64,000 bases of DNA from Nocardioides pini (GTDB lineage Bacteria > Actinomycetota > Actinomycetes > Propionibacteriales > Nocardioidaceae): NCBI RefSeq assembly GCF_026712185.1, contig NZ_JAPPUX010000001.1, positions 434,001 through 498,000 of the forward strand. The letters run 5' to 3'. Position numbers and translations under genes: made by a program. Every line of letters begins with the position of its first letter. Positions within the stretch are counted from its first letter, which is position 1. Below, piece by piece: positions 18,746-27,863 of this stretch. The notes beneath the pieces were generated by a model. That model had not been told where the DNA came from, did no database searches, and saw nothing but the letters and a program-made list of their open reading frames with translations.

Positions 18746-20025
18746 GTGCGGTCCTCCATCCCCCAGGGAGAGCCGTAGCCCTCCGGCCTGGGTGCGGCGA
18801 GCAGGTCGAGGAAGGGCTTCGGCGGGAGCGCCTCGGGGCCGAGGACGCCGCTGCCCTTCCAGGTGCCGTCGGCCAGCAGCTCCAGCGCGACGACGGGGTT
18901 GATCGCGGTCTGCCAGACCACGCACTGCGCACCGTAGTCGCGCATCGAGTCGGCGTTGTCGACGACGTGGTAGAGGTACGTCGACCGGGGGGAGCCGTCC
19001 TTGCCGGTGCCGGTCACGAGGAGACCGGCGCACGTCTTGCCCTCCATCCGCGGGCCGATCGTCGCGGGGTCGGGCAGGCAGGCCGCCACCACGTCGCGCG
19101 GCGAGACCTGCACGCCCTTGACGGACACCGGCTCGGTCGAGTCGAGGCCGAGCGTGTGCAGGGTGCGCAGGATGCCGATCATCTCCTCGCCCAGGCCGTA
19201 CTTGAAGGTGACCCGGTCGGCCTCGACCCAGCGGGGCATGAGGAGCACCTCCTCGTGCTCGACGTGCACGCACTCCACGGGCCCGATGCCCTCGGGGAAG
19301 TCGAAGACCTCGGGCTCGGAGAAGGGCGGCAGGGTGAAGAAGCCCGCCTCGAGGTCGCCCCCGCCCCGCTCGCGCTCCCACACGACGGGCGGGTTGAGGC
19401 ACTCCTCGATGATGGTCCACATGGAGAAGCCGGGGGCGAAGACCTCGTTGCCGTCGTCGTCGCGGATGACGAGGTTGGCGCCGTCGCGCGTGCCGAGCTC
19501 GTCGATGTGGTCGAAGAGCTCGTCGGCGGCGTAGCGGGCGAACACGTCGGACAGCCCGGGCTCCACGCCGATGCCGAGGAGGGCGAGCCGACCGGCCGCC
19601 TCCCACTCCGCGGCCCGGGCGAACTGCTCGTCGCCGAGCTTGACGCCGACCTGCTCGTAGGGGGCGTCGGGGTGGCGCACCGACAGGCTCATCGCCATGT
19701 CGAGGTAGTCGGCGTCGGCGGCGAGCGCGCCCGTGAAGATCGGCATCACGAACCGCGGGTCGACCGCGTTGAAGACGTGGGTGGCGCGCACCTCGCGGGC
19801 GAGCGCCGTGACCGCGTCGGCGTCGGAGGCGTCGACCTGCGCGGCGCTGAGGCGCTCCTCGCCCGGACGACGCGCACGCGCGGCCGCGACCGTGCGCTCG
19901 GCGCGTTCGAGGTCGTAGTCGGCGACGACCCAGGCCTCGAAGAAGTCACGCTCCACCGCGATGCGGGCGGCGGCGTCGCCGACACCTCCCGCGCCGACCA
20001 TCAGGACGCGCATGGGTTCAGGCAC
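18742..20025 (-). CDS. Saccharopine dehydrogenase-like NAD(P)-dependent oxidoreductase
   Basis: A 427-residue protein of the saccharopine dehydrogenase family, the group that also holds carboxyspermidine and lysine 6-dehydrogenases. The N-terminus MRVLMVGAGGVGDAAARI is a Rossmann nucleotide site; VFNAVDPRFVMPIF, DYLDMAMS and LGIGVEPGLSDVFARY are family-typical. The reaction in this organism is unknown. Its place between the polyamine permease and gabT, with a four-base overlap into gabT, argues for a role in polyamine, lysine or GABA turnover. GTG at 20025 follows an AGGAG site seven bases away; an ATG at 20013 opens the same Rossmann strand and is the alternative. Confidence 0.85.
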   Translation of the reverse strand: MPEPMRVLMVGAGGVGDAAARIAVERDFFEAWVVADYDLERAERTVAAARARRPGEERLSAAQVDASDADAVTALAREVRATHVFNAVDPRFVMPIFTGALAADADYLDMAMSLSVRHPDAPYEQVGVKLGDEQFARAAEWEAAGRLALLGIGVEPGLSDVFARYAADELFDHIDELGTRDGANLVIRDDDGNEVFAPGFSMWTIIEECLNPPVVWERERGGGDLEAGFFTLPPFSEPEVFDFPEGIGPVECVHVEHEEVLLMPRWVEADRVTFKYGLGEEMIGILRTLHTLGLDSTEPVSVKGVQVSPRDVVAACLPDPATIGPRMEGKTCAGLLVTGTGKDGSPRSTYLYHVVDNADSMRDYGAQCVVWQTAINPVVALELLADGTWKGSGVLGPEALPPKPFLDLLAAPRPEGYGSPWGMEDRT

Positions 20026-20049
20026 TTGGTCACTCCTCGTGGTGAAGGG

Positions 20050-20934
20050 TCAGCTCTTGTACTTCGAGGCCCGCAGCGAGCTCACGACCTGCGCGCCCAC
20101 GACGAGGAGGACGGCGATGACGAACATCGAGAAGCCGATGACGTTGGCCTCGGCCGGGATGCCGCGCCGCGAGGCGACGTAGACGAACTTGGGGAACGTC
20201 GACTCGTTGCCGGACACGAAGTTGGTGATGATGAAGTCGTCGAAGGACAGCGAGAACGCGAGCATCGCCGCCCCCGCGATGCCGGGCAGGATCAGCGGGA
20301 AGGTCACCTTCCAGAACGTCTGCATCGGGCTCGCGTAGAGGTCCTGGGCGGCCTCCTCGATCCGTGGGTCGAGGGACTGGATGCGCGCGCTGACGGTCAC
20401 CACGACGAAGCTCAGGCAGAACATGATGTGCGAGAAGACGATGGTGCCGAAGCCGAGGTTGATCCCGATGTTGGCGAAGCCCTGCACGAAGATCGTCAGC
20501 AGCGCGGCGCCCATCACGATCTCGGGGGTGGCCATCGGCACGAAGATCAGCACGTTGCTCGCCGACCTGCCCCGGAACTTGTAGCGCACCATCGCCAGCG
20601 CCATCAGCGTGCCGAGGACGGTGGCCACGACCGTGGAGATCACGCCGACCTCCAGGGAGGTGACCAGCGACTCGCAGACGCCCTGGACGCCGCACGGGTC
20701 CTGCCAGTGCTCCCACGTGAAGCCCTGCCACACGATGTTGGTCTTGCCGTGGTCGTTGAACGAGAAGACGAAGGTGTAGGCCACCGGCAGGAAGAGGTAG
20801 AGCAGCACCAGGACCGCGGTGATCATCGCGAAGTGGTTGGCCAGCCAGACCTGGGCCCGCTTGCCGGCGGACGGCCGGTAGGCCGGCGTCTCGCTCGTGG
20901 TCGCGGGTGGGGTGGTGCGCGTCGTCGTGGTCAT
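20050..20934 (-). CDS. potC: Polyamine ABC transporter permease (PotC-like)
   Basis: A 294-residue inner-membrane permease. Six hydrophobic segments are visible, starting at AMITAVLVLLYLFLPVAYTF. The coupling-helix motif EEAAQDLYASPMQTFWKVTF, followed by PLILPGI, contacts the ATPase in binding-protein-dependent importers. The first about 30 residues are Thr/Pro-rich. The gene begins one base after the stop of the potB gene and is followed about 24 bases later by the saccharopine-dehydrogenase-like gene. Spermidine or putrescine import is inferred from similarity to Pot proteins and from the catabolic neighbours. Confidence 0.9.
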   Translation of the reverse strand: MTTTTRTTPPATTSETPAYRPSAGKRAQVWLANHFAMITAVLVLLYLFLPVAYTFVFSFNDHGKTNIVWQGFTWEHWQDPCGVQGVCESLVTSLEVGVISTVVATVLGTLMALAMVRYKFRGRSASNVLIFVPMATPEIVMGAALLTIFVQGFANIGINLGFGTIVFSHIMFCLSFVVVTVSARIQSLDPRIEEAAQDLYASPMQTFWKVTFPLILPGIAGAAMLAFSLSFDDFIITNFVSGNESTFPKFVYVASRRGIPAEANVIGFSMFVIAVLLVVGAQVVSSLRASKYKS

Positions 20935-20935
20935 C

Positions 20936-21847
20936 TCACACCAGCTCCTCGGTGCCGAAGCGGCGGATGTAGAGGAAGACGAGGACCAGGATCGCGGCCA
21001 TGAGCGTGAAGGACAGCGCCGCCGCCACCGGGTAGCCACCGGGCACGGCGAGGAACTGGTCGTTGATGACGTTGCCGATCATCTTGCCCCGCTGGGGGCC
21101 GAGCAGCTCCATGTTGACGAAGTCGCCGGCGGCCGGGATGAACGTCAGCAGCGTCCCGGCCAGGACGCCCGGCATCGAGATCGGGAGCGTCACGGTGCGG
21201 AAGGTCGTGAAGCCGTTGGCGTAGAGGTCGCCGCCGGCCTCGATGACGCGCGGGTCCGCGCGTTCGAGCGAGGCGTAGATGGGCAGCACCATGAACGGCA
21301 GGAAGTTGTAGGTGAGGCCTGCGACCACCGCGATCGGGGTGTTGATGATGTGGCCGTTGGGCAGCAGGTGCAGGAAGTTGAGGACGCCCGCGACCCACCC
21401 CTCGTCGGCCAGGATCTGCGACCACGCGAACGTGCGGAGGATGAAAGAGGTGAAGAACGGCGCGATGACGCAGATCATCATCAGGTTGCGCCACCTGCCG
21501 GCCTTGAACGCCATGGCGTACGCCAGCGGGTAGGCCACGGCGAACGCCAGGAACGTGGCGAGGCCGGCGTACAGGAACGACCGGGCGAAGTGCGGGGCGT
21601 AGTCGGTGAGGGCGCTGGCGTAGTTCGAGAAGTTGAGGTCGCGGTAGTAGTAGCCCGGGAAGCCGGGGTAACGGCTCTGCAGGCTCACCGACGCGAGCTG
21701 CACGAGCGGCAGCAGGAAGAAGATCGCGAGCCAGAGCACACCCGGCAGCATCAGCAGGTAGGCCGTCCAGGACCGACGCTTGACCTCGGGTGCGGCGGCC
21801 GCGGGCTCCAGTCCCGGATCGCCGGCCACGTGGGCGAGCGCGCTCAC
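20936..21847 (-). CDS. potB: Polyamine ABC transporter permease (PotB-like)
   Basis: A 303-residue inner-membrane permease, partner of the PotC-like protein. The N-terminal helix LLMLPGVLWLAIFFLLPLVQ and the PotB-typical NFSNYASAL loop are visible, and the coupling motif EAGGDLYANGFTTFRTVTLP matches the family. Its ATG at 21847 overlaps the potA stop by four bases (ATGA), so translation is coupled through the transporter genes. Confidence 0.9.
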   Translation of the reverse strand: MSALAHVAGDPGLEPAAAAPEVKRRSWTAYLLMLPGVLWLAIFFLLPLVQLASVSLQSRYPGFPGYYYRDLNFSNYASALTDYAPHFARSFLYAGLATFLAFAVAYPLAYAMAFKAGRWRNLMMICVIAPFFTSFILRTFAWSQILADEGWVAGVLNFLHLLPNGHIINTPIAVVAGLTYNFLPFMVLPIYASLERADPRVIEAGGDLYANGFTTFRTVTLPISMPGVLAGTLLTFIPAAGDFVNMELLGPQRGKMIGNVINDQFLAVPGGYPVAAALSFTLMAAILVLVFLYIRRFGTEELV

Positions 21848-22956
21848 CCGAGTGACCCCTCGTCCTCCGTCGGCACGCCGAACGCGTGCCCGGGGTTCCA
21901 GGTCAGCCAGACCTCGTCACCGGGCCGCAGGTCGAGCGGCTCGACGTCGAGGTTCTGCTCGTAGCAGCTCCAGGTCGCCCCGCTCGGCATGTCGACGAGG
22001 TAGGTGGTCGCGACGCCCAGGAACGACACGTCGCGCACCACGCCCCGCACGTCGTTGCCCACGCCCTCCGGGCGGGTGCGCGACACCGTCACCTTCTCCG
22101 GGCGGACGCCGAAGAGCACGTCGCCCTCGTGGACCTGCGAGCGGGACCTGAGGATCTTGACCGGCGTGCCGAGCACGTTGACGACGAGGTGGTCGCCCTC
22201 GACGTCCTTGATCGTGCCGACGCCGGTGTTGGCCTGCCCGAGGAAGTTCGCGACGAACCTGGTGCGGGGGAGGTCGTAGAGCTCCTCGGGCGCGCCGAGC
22301 TGCTCGATGTGCCCGCGGTTCATCACCGCCACGGTGTCGGCCATGGTCATGGCCTCCTCCTGGTCGTGGGTGACGTGGATGAACGTGAGCCCCACCTCGG
22401 TCTGGATGCGCTTGAGCTCGACCTGCATCTCCCGGCGCAGCTTGAGGTCGAGGGCACCGAGCGGCTCGTCGAGCAGCAGCACCTCCGGGTGGTTGACCAG
22501 GGCCCGGGCGAGCGCGACGCGCTGCTGCTGCCCTCCGGAGAGCTGCGCCGGCTTGCGTCCGGCGAAGGAAGCCATCTGCACCAGCTGCAGCGCCTCGTCG
22601 GCCCGCTCGGACGCGTCGGCGGCCTTGCGGCGCTTGGGGCCGAAGGCGACGTTGTCGCGGATCGTCAGGTGGGGGAACAGCGCGTAGGACTGGAACACCG
22701 TGTTGACCGGGCGCTCGTAGGGCCGCGACCCGGTGAGGTCGGTGTCCCCGATCATCACCCGCCCGGCCGTGGGCTGCTCGAGCCCCGCGACCATCCGGAG
22801 CGTGGTCGTCTTGCCGCAGCCCGAGGGGCCCAGCAGGGCGAAGAAGGAGCCGCGGGGGACCTCGAGGTCGATGCCGTCGACCGCGGTGAAGTCCCCGAAC
22901 GTCTTGGTGACGCCCTCGAGCCTGAGGTCGCCCTGGGCTTCGCGGAATCCGGCCAT
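21844..22956 (-). CDS. potA: Polyamine ABC transporter ATP-binding protein (PotA-like)
   Basis: A 370-residue ATPase that powers polyamine import. Walker A is GPSGCGKTTTLRMVAGL, the signature is LSGGQQQRVALARALV, and Walker B is VLLLDEPLGALDLKLR with the following switch His in FIHVTHDQEEAMTMAD. After about residue 250 a TOBE-type regulatory domain follows, including LFGVRPEKVTVSR. All catalytic residues are intact. The gene starts one base after the potD stop. Confidence 0.93.
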   Translation of the reverse strand: MAGFREAQGDLRLEGVTKTFGDFTAVDGIDLEVPRGSFFALLGPSGCGKTTTLRMVAGLEQPTAGRVMIGDTDLTGSRPYERPVNTVFQSYALFPHLTIRDNVAFGPKRRKAADASERADEALQLVQMASFAGRKPAQLSGGQQQRVALARALVNHPEVLLLDEPLGALDLKLRREMQVELKRIQTEVGLTFIHVTHDQEEAMTMADTVAVMNRGHIEQLGAPEELYDLPRTRFVANFLGQANTGVGTIKDVEGDHLVVNVLGTPVKILRSRSQVHEGDVLFGVRPEKVTVSRTRPEGVGNDVRGVVRDVSFLGVATTYLVDMPSGATWSCYEQNLDVEPLDLRPGDEVWLTWNPGHAFGVPTEDEGSLG

Positions 22957-22957
22957 G

Positions 22958-24211
22958 TCAGTTCCCCATCACCTTCGTGGACCAGAGGTCGGCGTACAGG
23001 ATGTCCTCGTCCGCGTCGAGCACCCGGAACTGCTGGACGTTGTTGTCGGCGATGAAGTCGACCGTCGGGAAGATCCACGGGCTCTCGGCCAGGTCGGGGT
23101 CGATCTTCTCCATCTCGGCCTGCGCGCCCTCCACGGGACAGACGTAGTTGACCCACGCGGCGACCTGGGCCGCGACGGCAGGGTCGTAGTAGTAGTCCAT
23201 CAGCCGCTGGGCGTTGCGGCGGTGGGTCGAGGTGATGGGGACCATCAGGTTGTCCGACCACAGGGTGCCGCCGGACTCCGGCAGCGTGAAGGTCCAGTTG
23301 GGGTCCTCGGTGTCGTAGGCGAGGACGAAGATGTCGCCGCTCCACGTGATGCCGGCGACCGCGTTGCCGCTGGTGAGGTCCTCCATGTAGGAGTTGCCCT
23401 TCACCTTGCGGATGTAGCCCTCGTCGATCTTCTGCTCGATGAAGTCGAGCGCCTTCTCGAACTCGGCCTGGCCCCAGTCGCTCTCGATGTCGACGCCCTG
23501 GGACTGCATGACCAGTCCGGCGGTGTCGCGGAACTCCGAGAGCACGACGACGCGGCCCTTGAGGTCGTCGGTCCACAGGTCGTCGAGCGACTTCAGCTCG
23601 CGTCCGACCTTCTCCTTGTTGTAGCCGATGCCCGCGAAGCCGCTCTGCCAGGTGATCGAGTGCATCCGGCCGGGGTCGAAGGAGGCGTCCTTGAGCGGCT
23701 GCAGGAGGTTGCCGACCACGTTGGGCATCTGGATCAGCTCGAGCGGCTGGACCACCTGGTCGCGGATGAGCCGGGCCGCCATCCAGTCGGTCAGCGTGAT
23801 GATGTCGCGGTCGATGCTCTGCCCGGCGCGCAGCTGCGGGCCCACCTTGGCGTAGTAGGAGTCGTTGTCGTCGACCTCCTCGTAGTAGCCGACCTCGATG
23901 CCGGTCTTCTCCATGAAGGCCTCGAGGGTCGGGGACTGCGTCTCCTTGCCGTTCATGTCGAGGTACGCCGTCCAGTTCGCCCACTGGAGCGTCTTCTCCT
24001 CGTCGGAGACGTCTGTGGGCAGGTCCAGGGCGGCGACCCCTCCGGCGGCCGGCGGCTCGGGCGGGGCGCACCCCGTGAGCGCGAGGCCGGCGCCGGCGGC
24101 GACGCCGGTGCCGAGCAGCGCCCGACGGCTCAGACCACCCGAGGCGGCCGCGGCCAGGGCGGCGGCCGGTGGGTCCAGGGGGCGCCGTCGCCGGCGCGGG
24201 ATGGGTGTCAT
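22958..24211 (-). CDS. potD: Polyamine-binding lipoprotein (PotD-like)
   Basis: A 417-residue substrate-binding protein of the PotD/PotF family. The leader has a twin-arginine motif (LSRRALLGTG, about residues 27-36) and a lipobox LTGC with Cys at residue 48, so it is probably exported folded by Tat and then lipid-anchored outside the membrane. Mature-part features include LQWANWTAYLDMNG and LTDWMAARLIRD, typical of spermidine/putrescine receptors. Which polyamine it binds is not visible. The importer genes follow immediately on the same strand. Confidence 0.9.
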   Translation of the reverse strand: MTPIPRRRRRPLDPPAAALAAAASGGLSRRALLGTGVAAGAGLALTGCAPPEPPAAGGVAALDLPTDVSDEEKTLQWANWTAYLDMNGKETQSPTLEAFMEKTGIEVGYYEEVDDNDSYYAKVGPQLRAGQSIDRDIITLTDWMAARLIRDQVVQPLELIQMPNVVGNLLQPLKDASFDPGRMHSITWQSGFAGIGYNKEKVGRELKSLDDLWTDDLKGRVVVLSEFRDTAGLVMQSQGVDIESDWGQAEFEKALDFIEQKIDEGYIRKVKGNSYMEDLTSGNAVAGITWSGDIFVLAYDTEDPNWTFTLPESGGTLWSDNLMVPITSTHRRNAQRLMDYYYDPAVAAQVAAWVNYVCPVEGAQAEMEKIDPDLAESPWIFPTVDFIADNNVQQFRVLDADEDILYADLWSTKVMGN

Positions 24212-24281
24212 CGGTGCATCTCCTCCGGTTGGCCCCCGAGCCGTGCTGGTGTGCTGGTGCTGGTCATCCTGCGCTCGTCGA

Positions 24282-25727
24282 TCAACTCTCGATGTTGGCC
24301 ATGACGTGCTTGACGCGCGTGTAGTCCTCGAACCCGTACATCGAGAGGTCCTTGCCGTAGCCGGACTTCTTGTAGCCGCCGTGCGGCATCTCGGCGACGA
24401 GCGGGATGTGGGTGTTGATCCACACGCAGCCGAAGTCGAGCGCCCTCGACATCCGCATCGCCCGGCCGAAGTCCTTCGTCCACACCGACGAGGCGAGCCC
24501 GTAGTCCACGCCGTTGGCCCAGCGGACCGCCTCCTCCTCGTCGGTGAAGCGCTGGACGGTGATGACGGGGCCGAAGATCTCGTTCTGGATCGCCTCGTCG
24601 TCCTGGCGCAGCCCCGAGAGCACCGTCGGCTCGAGGAAGTAGCCGTCGCCGAGGTCCGTGCGCCGGTTGCCGCCCGCCGACACGGTCGCGTGGGACGGCA
24701 GGTTCTCGATGAACCCGCTCACCCGGGCCAGCTGGGTGGCGTTGTTGACCGGACCGAACAGGGCGTCCTCGTCGTCGGGGAGGCCCACCGGTGCCGAGCT
24801 CGCGGCGTAGTCGGCCAGCGCGGCCACGAAGTCGTCGTGGATGCCCGGTGCGGCGAGCACGCGCGTGGCCGCCGTGCAGTCCTGGCCGGCGTTGAAGTAG
24901 CCGGCGATCGCGATGCCCTCGACGGCTGCCTCGATGTCGGCGTCGTCGAAGACCACGACCGGCGCCTTGCCACCGAGCTCGAGGTGGACGCGCTTGAGGT
25001 TCGGGGCGGCGCTCGCCGCCACCTCGGCGCCGGCGCGGACCGAGCCGGTGATCGCGACCAGGCCGGGCGTCGGGTGCTCGACGAGGAGGCGCCCGGTCTC
25101 CCGGTCGCCGGTGACGACGTTGAGCGTCCCGGCCGGGAGGAACTCCGAGGCCAGCTCGGCCAGCCGGAGCGTGCTCTCGGGCGTGGTGTCGCTGGGCTTG
25201 AGGACCACGGTGTTGCCGGCCGCGAGGGCCGGGCCGATCTTCCAGATCGCCATCAGCAGGGGGTAGTTCCAGGGCGTGACCTGGCCGACGACGCCGATCG
25301 GCTCGCGACGGATCCACGACGTGTGGCCGGCCATGTACTCGCCCGCGGCCTTGCCCTCCAGCACGCGGGCCGCACCGGCGAAGAACCGGAGCTGGTCGAC
25401 CATCGGCGGGATCTCCTCGCTCGCGGTGAGCGCCTTGATCTTGCCGGTGTTGGCGGACTCGAGGTCGATCAGCTCCTCGGCGTGGCCCTCGATCGCATCG
25501 GCGATCTTCAGCAGCGCCTGCTGGCGCTCGCTGGGCGTCGTACGCCCCCACTCGCCGAAGGCCCGGCCGGCCGCCTCGTAGGCCGCGTCGACCTCCTCGG
25601 CCCCGCTGACGGGCGCGTGGGCGACGACCTGGCCGGTCGTCGGGTCGACGACGTCGCTGGTCGCGCCGGCGCTGCCGTCGACGTACGTGCCACCGATGAA
25701 GTTGCGCAGCGTGCGTGGGCTGGTCAC
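24282..25727 (-). CDS. Gamma-aminobutyraldehyde dehydrogenase-type aldehyde dehydrogenase
   Basis: A 481-residue NAD-dependent aldehyde dehydrogenase, best fitting 4-aminobutanal dehydrogenase (putrescine route to GABA). It shows [20 protein letters not shown], the Glu in [16 protein letters not shown] and the nucleophilic Cys in [15 protein letters not shown]. The cofactor loop reads ITGSVRAG where most relatives have FTGST. It heads the minus-strand island, 70 bases upstream of potD, and is divergent from the Lrp regulator. Assignment to 4-aminobutanal rests on context as well as motifs; betaine aldehyde dehydrogenase is an alternative. Confidence 0.85.
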   Translation of the reverse strand: MTSPRTLRNFIGGTYVDGSAGATSDVVDPTTGQVVAHAPVSGAEEVDAAYEAAGRAFGEWGRTTPSERQQALLKIADAIEGHAEELIDLESANTGKIKALTASEEIPPMVDQLRFFAGAARVLEGKAAGEYMAGHTSWIRREPIGVVGQVTPWNYPLLMAIWKIGPALAAGNTVVLKPSDTTPESTLRLAELASEFLPAGTLNVVTGDRETGRLLVEHPTPGLVAITGSVRAGAEVAASAAPNLKRVHLELGGKAPVVVFDDADIEAAVEGIAIAGYFNAGQDCTAATRVLAAPGIHDDFVAALADYAASSAPVGLPDDEDALFGPVNNATQLARVSGFIENLPSHATVSAGGNRRTDLGDGYFLEPTVLSGLRQDDEAIQNEIFGPVITVQRFTDEEEAVRWANGVDYGLASSVWTKDFGRAMRMSRALDFGCVWINTHIPLVAEMPHGGYKKSGYGKDLSMYGFEDYTRVKHVMANIES

Positions 25728-25805
25728 GGAGTTCCTCCCGGTCGGGTGCGGTGAGGGGAGACTAGGACGGGTCCGGTGGCCGTCGCCATACCTGTTGCCG
25801 AAGAT

Positions 25806-25850
25806 TGTGCGGGAATCGCAGAATTAACAGCCCGGAAATGCGGATTCCGC
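25806..25850 (+). promoter_or_regulatory. Repeated dyad in the divergent aldehyde dehydrogenase/lrp promoter region
   Basis: Two related elements lie in the gap between the divergent genes: GCGGGAATCGC near 25,809-25,819 and the near-palindrome GCGGATTCCGC at 25840-25850, about 31 bp apart, roughly three helical turns. Lrp/AsnC proteins often bind such spaced elements. Assignment to the adjacent regulator is inference. Confidence 0.4.
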
Positions 25851-25920
25851 GCTCGTCGACTTGCGAACCAGCGATCTCGCGTCCACGATGTCGCCATGAG
25901 CGAGCGCCGAGGGCACGGGC

Positions 25921-26379
25921 ATGGGTGAGGCACAGGTACGCCTCGACGCGACCGCCAAGCGCATCATCGAGCTGCTGCAGGAGGACGGACGGATCTCCTA
26001 CGCCGCGATCGCCAAGGCGGTCGGGCTGTCGGAGGCGGCCGCCCGGGCCCGGGTCCAGAAGCTGCTCGACTCCGAGGTGATGCAGGTCGTCGCGGTCACC
26101 GACCCCACCCAGGTCGGGTTCACGCGCCAGGCCATGATCGGCGTCCGCACCGAAGGCGACCCGATGAAGGTGGGCGACCGCCTGGCCGAGGTGCCCGAGG
26201 TCGACTACGTGGTCACCACCGCCGGCAGCTTCGACCTCCTCGTCGAGGTGGTGTGCGAGGACGACCCGCACCTCCTCGACGTCATCCGTCAGGTCCGCGA
26301 GCTCGAGGGCGTCGTCTCCTCGGAGACGTTCGTCTACCTCAAGCTCAACAAGCAGCACTACAACTGGGGTACCCGATGA
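25921..26379 (+). CDS. Lrp/AsnC family transcriptional regulator
   Basis: A 152-residue regulator. The N-terminal helix-turn-helix runs ISYAAIAKAVGLSEAAARAR, and the C-terminal half (about residues 70-152) is the RAM ligand-binding domain that forms octamers. It is coupled to the following transaminase gene by an ATGA overlap and is divergent from the aldehyde dehydrogenase gene, the layout of a local regulator of polyamine or amino-acid catabolism. ATG 25921 is used; an ATG at 25896 is out of frame. Confidence 0.9.
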   Translation: MGEAQVRLDATAKRIIELLQEDGRISYAAIAKAVGLSEAAARARVQKLLDSEVMQVVAVTDPTQVGFTRQAMIGVRTEGDPMKVGDRLAEVPEVDYVVTTAGSFDLLVEVVCEDDPHLLDVIRQVRELEGVVSSETFVYLKLNKQHYNWGTR

Positions 26380-27755
26380 GCATCGACGAGAACATGGACT
26401 ACCAGGCCGCCGGCCGCGACCACCTCTGGTTGCACTTCACCCGGCACTCGACCTACGAGAACGGCGGCGAGATGCCGCTGATCGTGAAGGGCGAGGGCCA
26501 CAGGATCTGGGACAGCCACGGCCGCGAGTACATCGACGGCCTCGCCGGGCTGTTCGTCGTGCAGGTCGGCCACGGCCGCGAGGAGCTCGCCGAGGCGGCA
26601 GCCCGCCAGGCGAAGGAGCTCGCCTTCTTCCCGCTGTGGTCCTTCGCCCACCCGCGCGCCGTCGAGCTCGCCGACCGGATCGCCGCGATGGCGCCCGGCG
26701 ACCTCAACCGCGTCTTCTTCACCACCGGCGGCGGCGAGGCCGTCGAGTCGGCGTGGAAGCTGGCCAAGCAGTACTACAAGCTCACCGGCAAGCCCAACAA
26801 GCACAAGGTCATCTCCCGCGCAGTCGCCTACCACGGCACCCCGCAGGGCGCGCTGTCCATCACCGGCATCCCGCCGCTCAAGGAGATGTTCGAGCCGCTC
26901 GTGCCGGGCGCCCACAAGGTGCCCAACACCAACTTCTACCGCCGCCCCGAGTTCGTCGGCGACGACGAGAAGGCCTTCGGCCGCTGGGCCGCGGACCGCA
27001 TCGCCGAGGCGATCGAGTTCGAAGGTCCCGACACCGTCGCCGCCGTCTTCCTCGAGCCGGTGCAGAACGCCGGCGGCTGCTTTCCGCCGCCGCCCGGCTA
27101 CTTCGAGCGGGTGCGCGAGATCTGCGACCAGTACGACGTCCTGCTCGTCTCCGACGAGGTCATCTGCGCCTTCGGGCGGGTGGGGGAGATGTTCGGCGCG
27201 GCCGAGTTCGGCTACCAGCCCGACATCATCACCTGCGCGAAGGGCATGACCTCGGGCTACTCGCCGATCGGCGCGATGATCGCCAGCGACCGCCTCTTCG
27301 AGCCCTTCAAGCAGGGCACGACGGCGTACGCCCACGGGTACACCTTCGGCGGCCACCCGGTCTCCTCGGCGGTGGCGATGGCCAACCTCGACATCTTCGA
27401 GCGCGAGGGCCTCACCGACCACGTCCAGCGCAACGCCCCGGCGTTCCGGGCGACCCTGGAGAAGCTCCTCGACATCCCGATCGTCGGTGACGTGCGCGGC
27501 CACGGCTACTTCTACGGCATCGAGCTGGTCAAGGACCGCGAGACCAAGGAGACGTTCGACGACGCCGAGTCCGAGCGGCTGCTGCGCGGCTACCTCTCGG
27601 GCGCGCTCTGGGAGGCCGGCCTCTACTGCCGCGCCGACGACCGCGGCGACCCGGTCATCCAGCTCGCCCCGCCCCTGATCATCGGCCAGCCCGAGTTCGA
27701 CGACATCGGGCAGCGGCTGCGCAGCGTGCTGACCGGGGCCCTCGCGCACCTGTAA
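26376..27755 (+). CDS. Class III aminotransferase, likely putrescine or omega-amine transaminase
   Basis: A 459-residue PLP enzyme. Motifs: VFFTTGGGEAVESAWKLAKQ, RAVAYHGTPQGALSITG, the ring-contact Asp in LVSDEVICAFGRVGEMFG, and the Schiff-base Lys in IITCAKGMTSGYSPIGAMI. It belongs to the omega-transaminase group with SpuC-like putrescine:pyruvate and beta-alanine:pyruvate enzymes. With the adjacent aldehyde dehydrogenase it would give the first two steps from putrescine to GABA; beta-alanine remains an alternative substrate. The ATG at 26376 overlaps the lrp stop by four bases. Confidence 0.87.
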   Translation: MSIDENMDYQAAGRDHLWLHFTRHSTYENGGEMPLIVKGEGHRIWDSHGREYIDGLAGLFVVQVGHGREELAEAAARQAKELAFFPLWSFAHPRAVELADRIAAMAPGDLNRVFFTTGGGEAVESAWKLAKQYYKLTGKPNKHKVISRAVAYHGTPQGALSITGIPPLKEMFEPLVPGAHKVPNTNFYRRPEFVGDDEKAFGRWAADRIAEAIEFEGPDTVAAVFLEPVQNAGGCFPPPPGYFERVREICDQYDVLLVSDEVICAFGRVGEMFGAAEFGYQPDIITCAKGMTSGYSPIGAMIASDRLFEPFKQGTTAYAHGYTFGGHPVSSAVAMANLDIFEREGLTDHVQRNAPAFRATLEKLLDIPIVGDVRGHGYFYGIELVKDRETKETFDDAESERLLRGYLSGALWEAGLYCRADDRGDPVIQLAPPLIIGQPEFDDIGQRLRSVLTGALAHL

Positions 27756-27863
27756 GTGGGGCACGCCAGGAGCACCCAGATCGCCCCAGGCTCCCGAGCC
27801 CACGCGCTCGGCGCCCTCGGGGGCGCCGAGCACGCCCGAGCGGAGCGAGGGCAAGATGGCACC

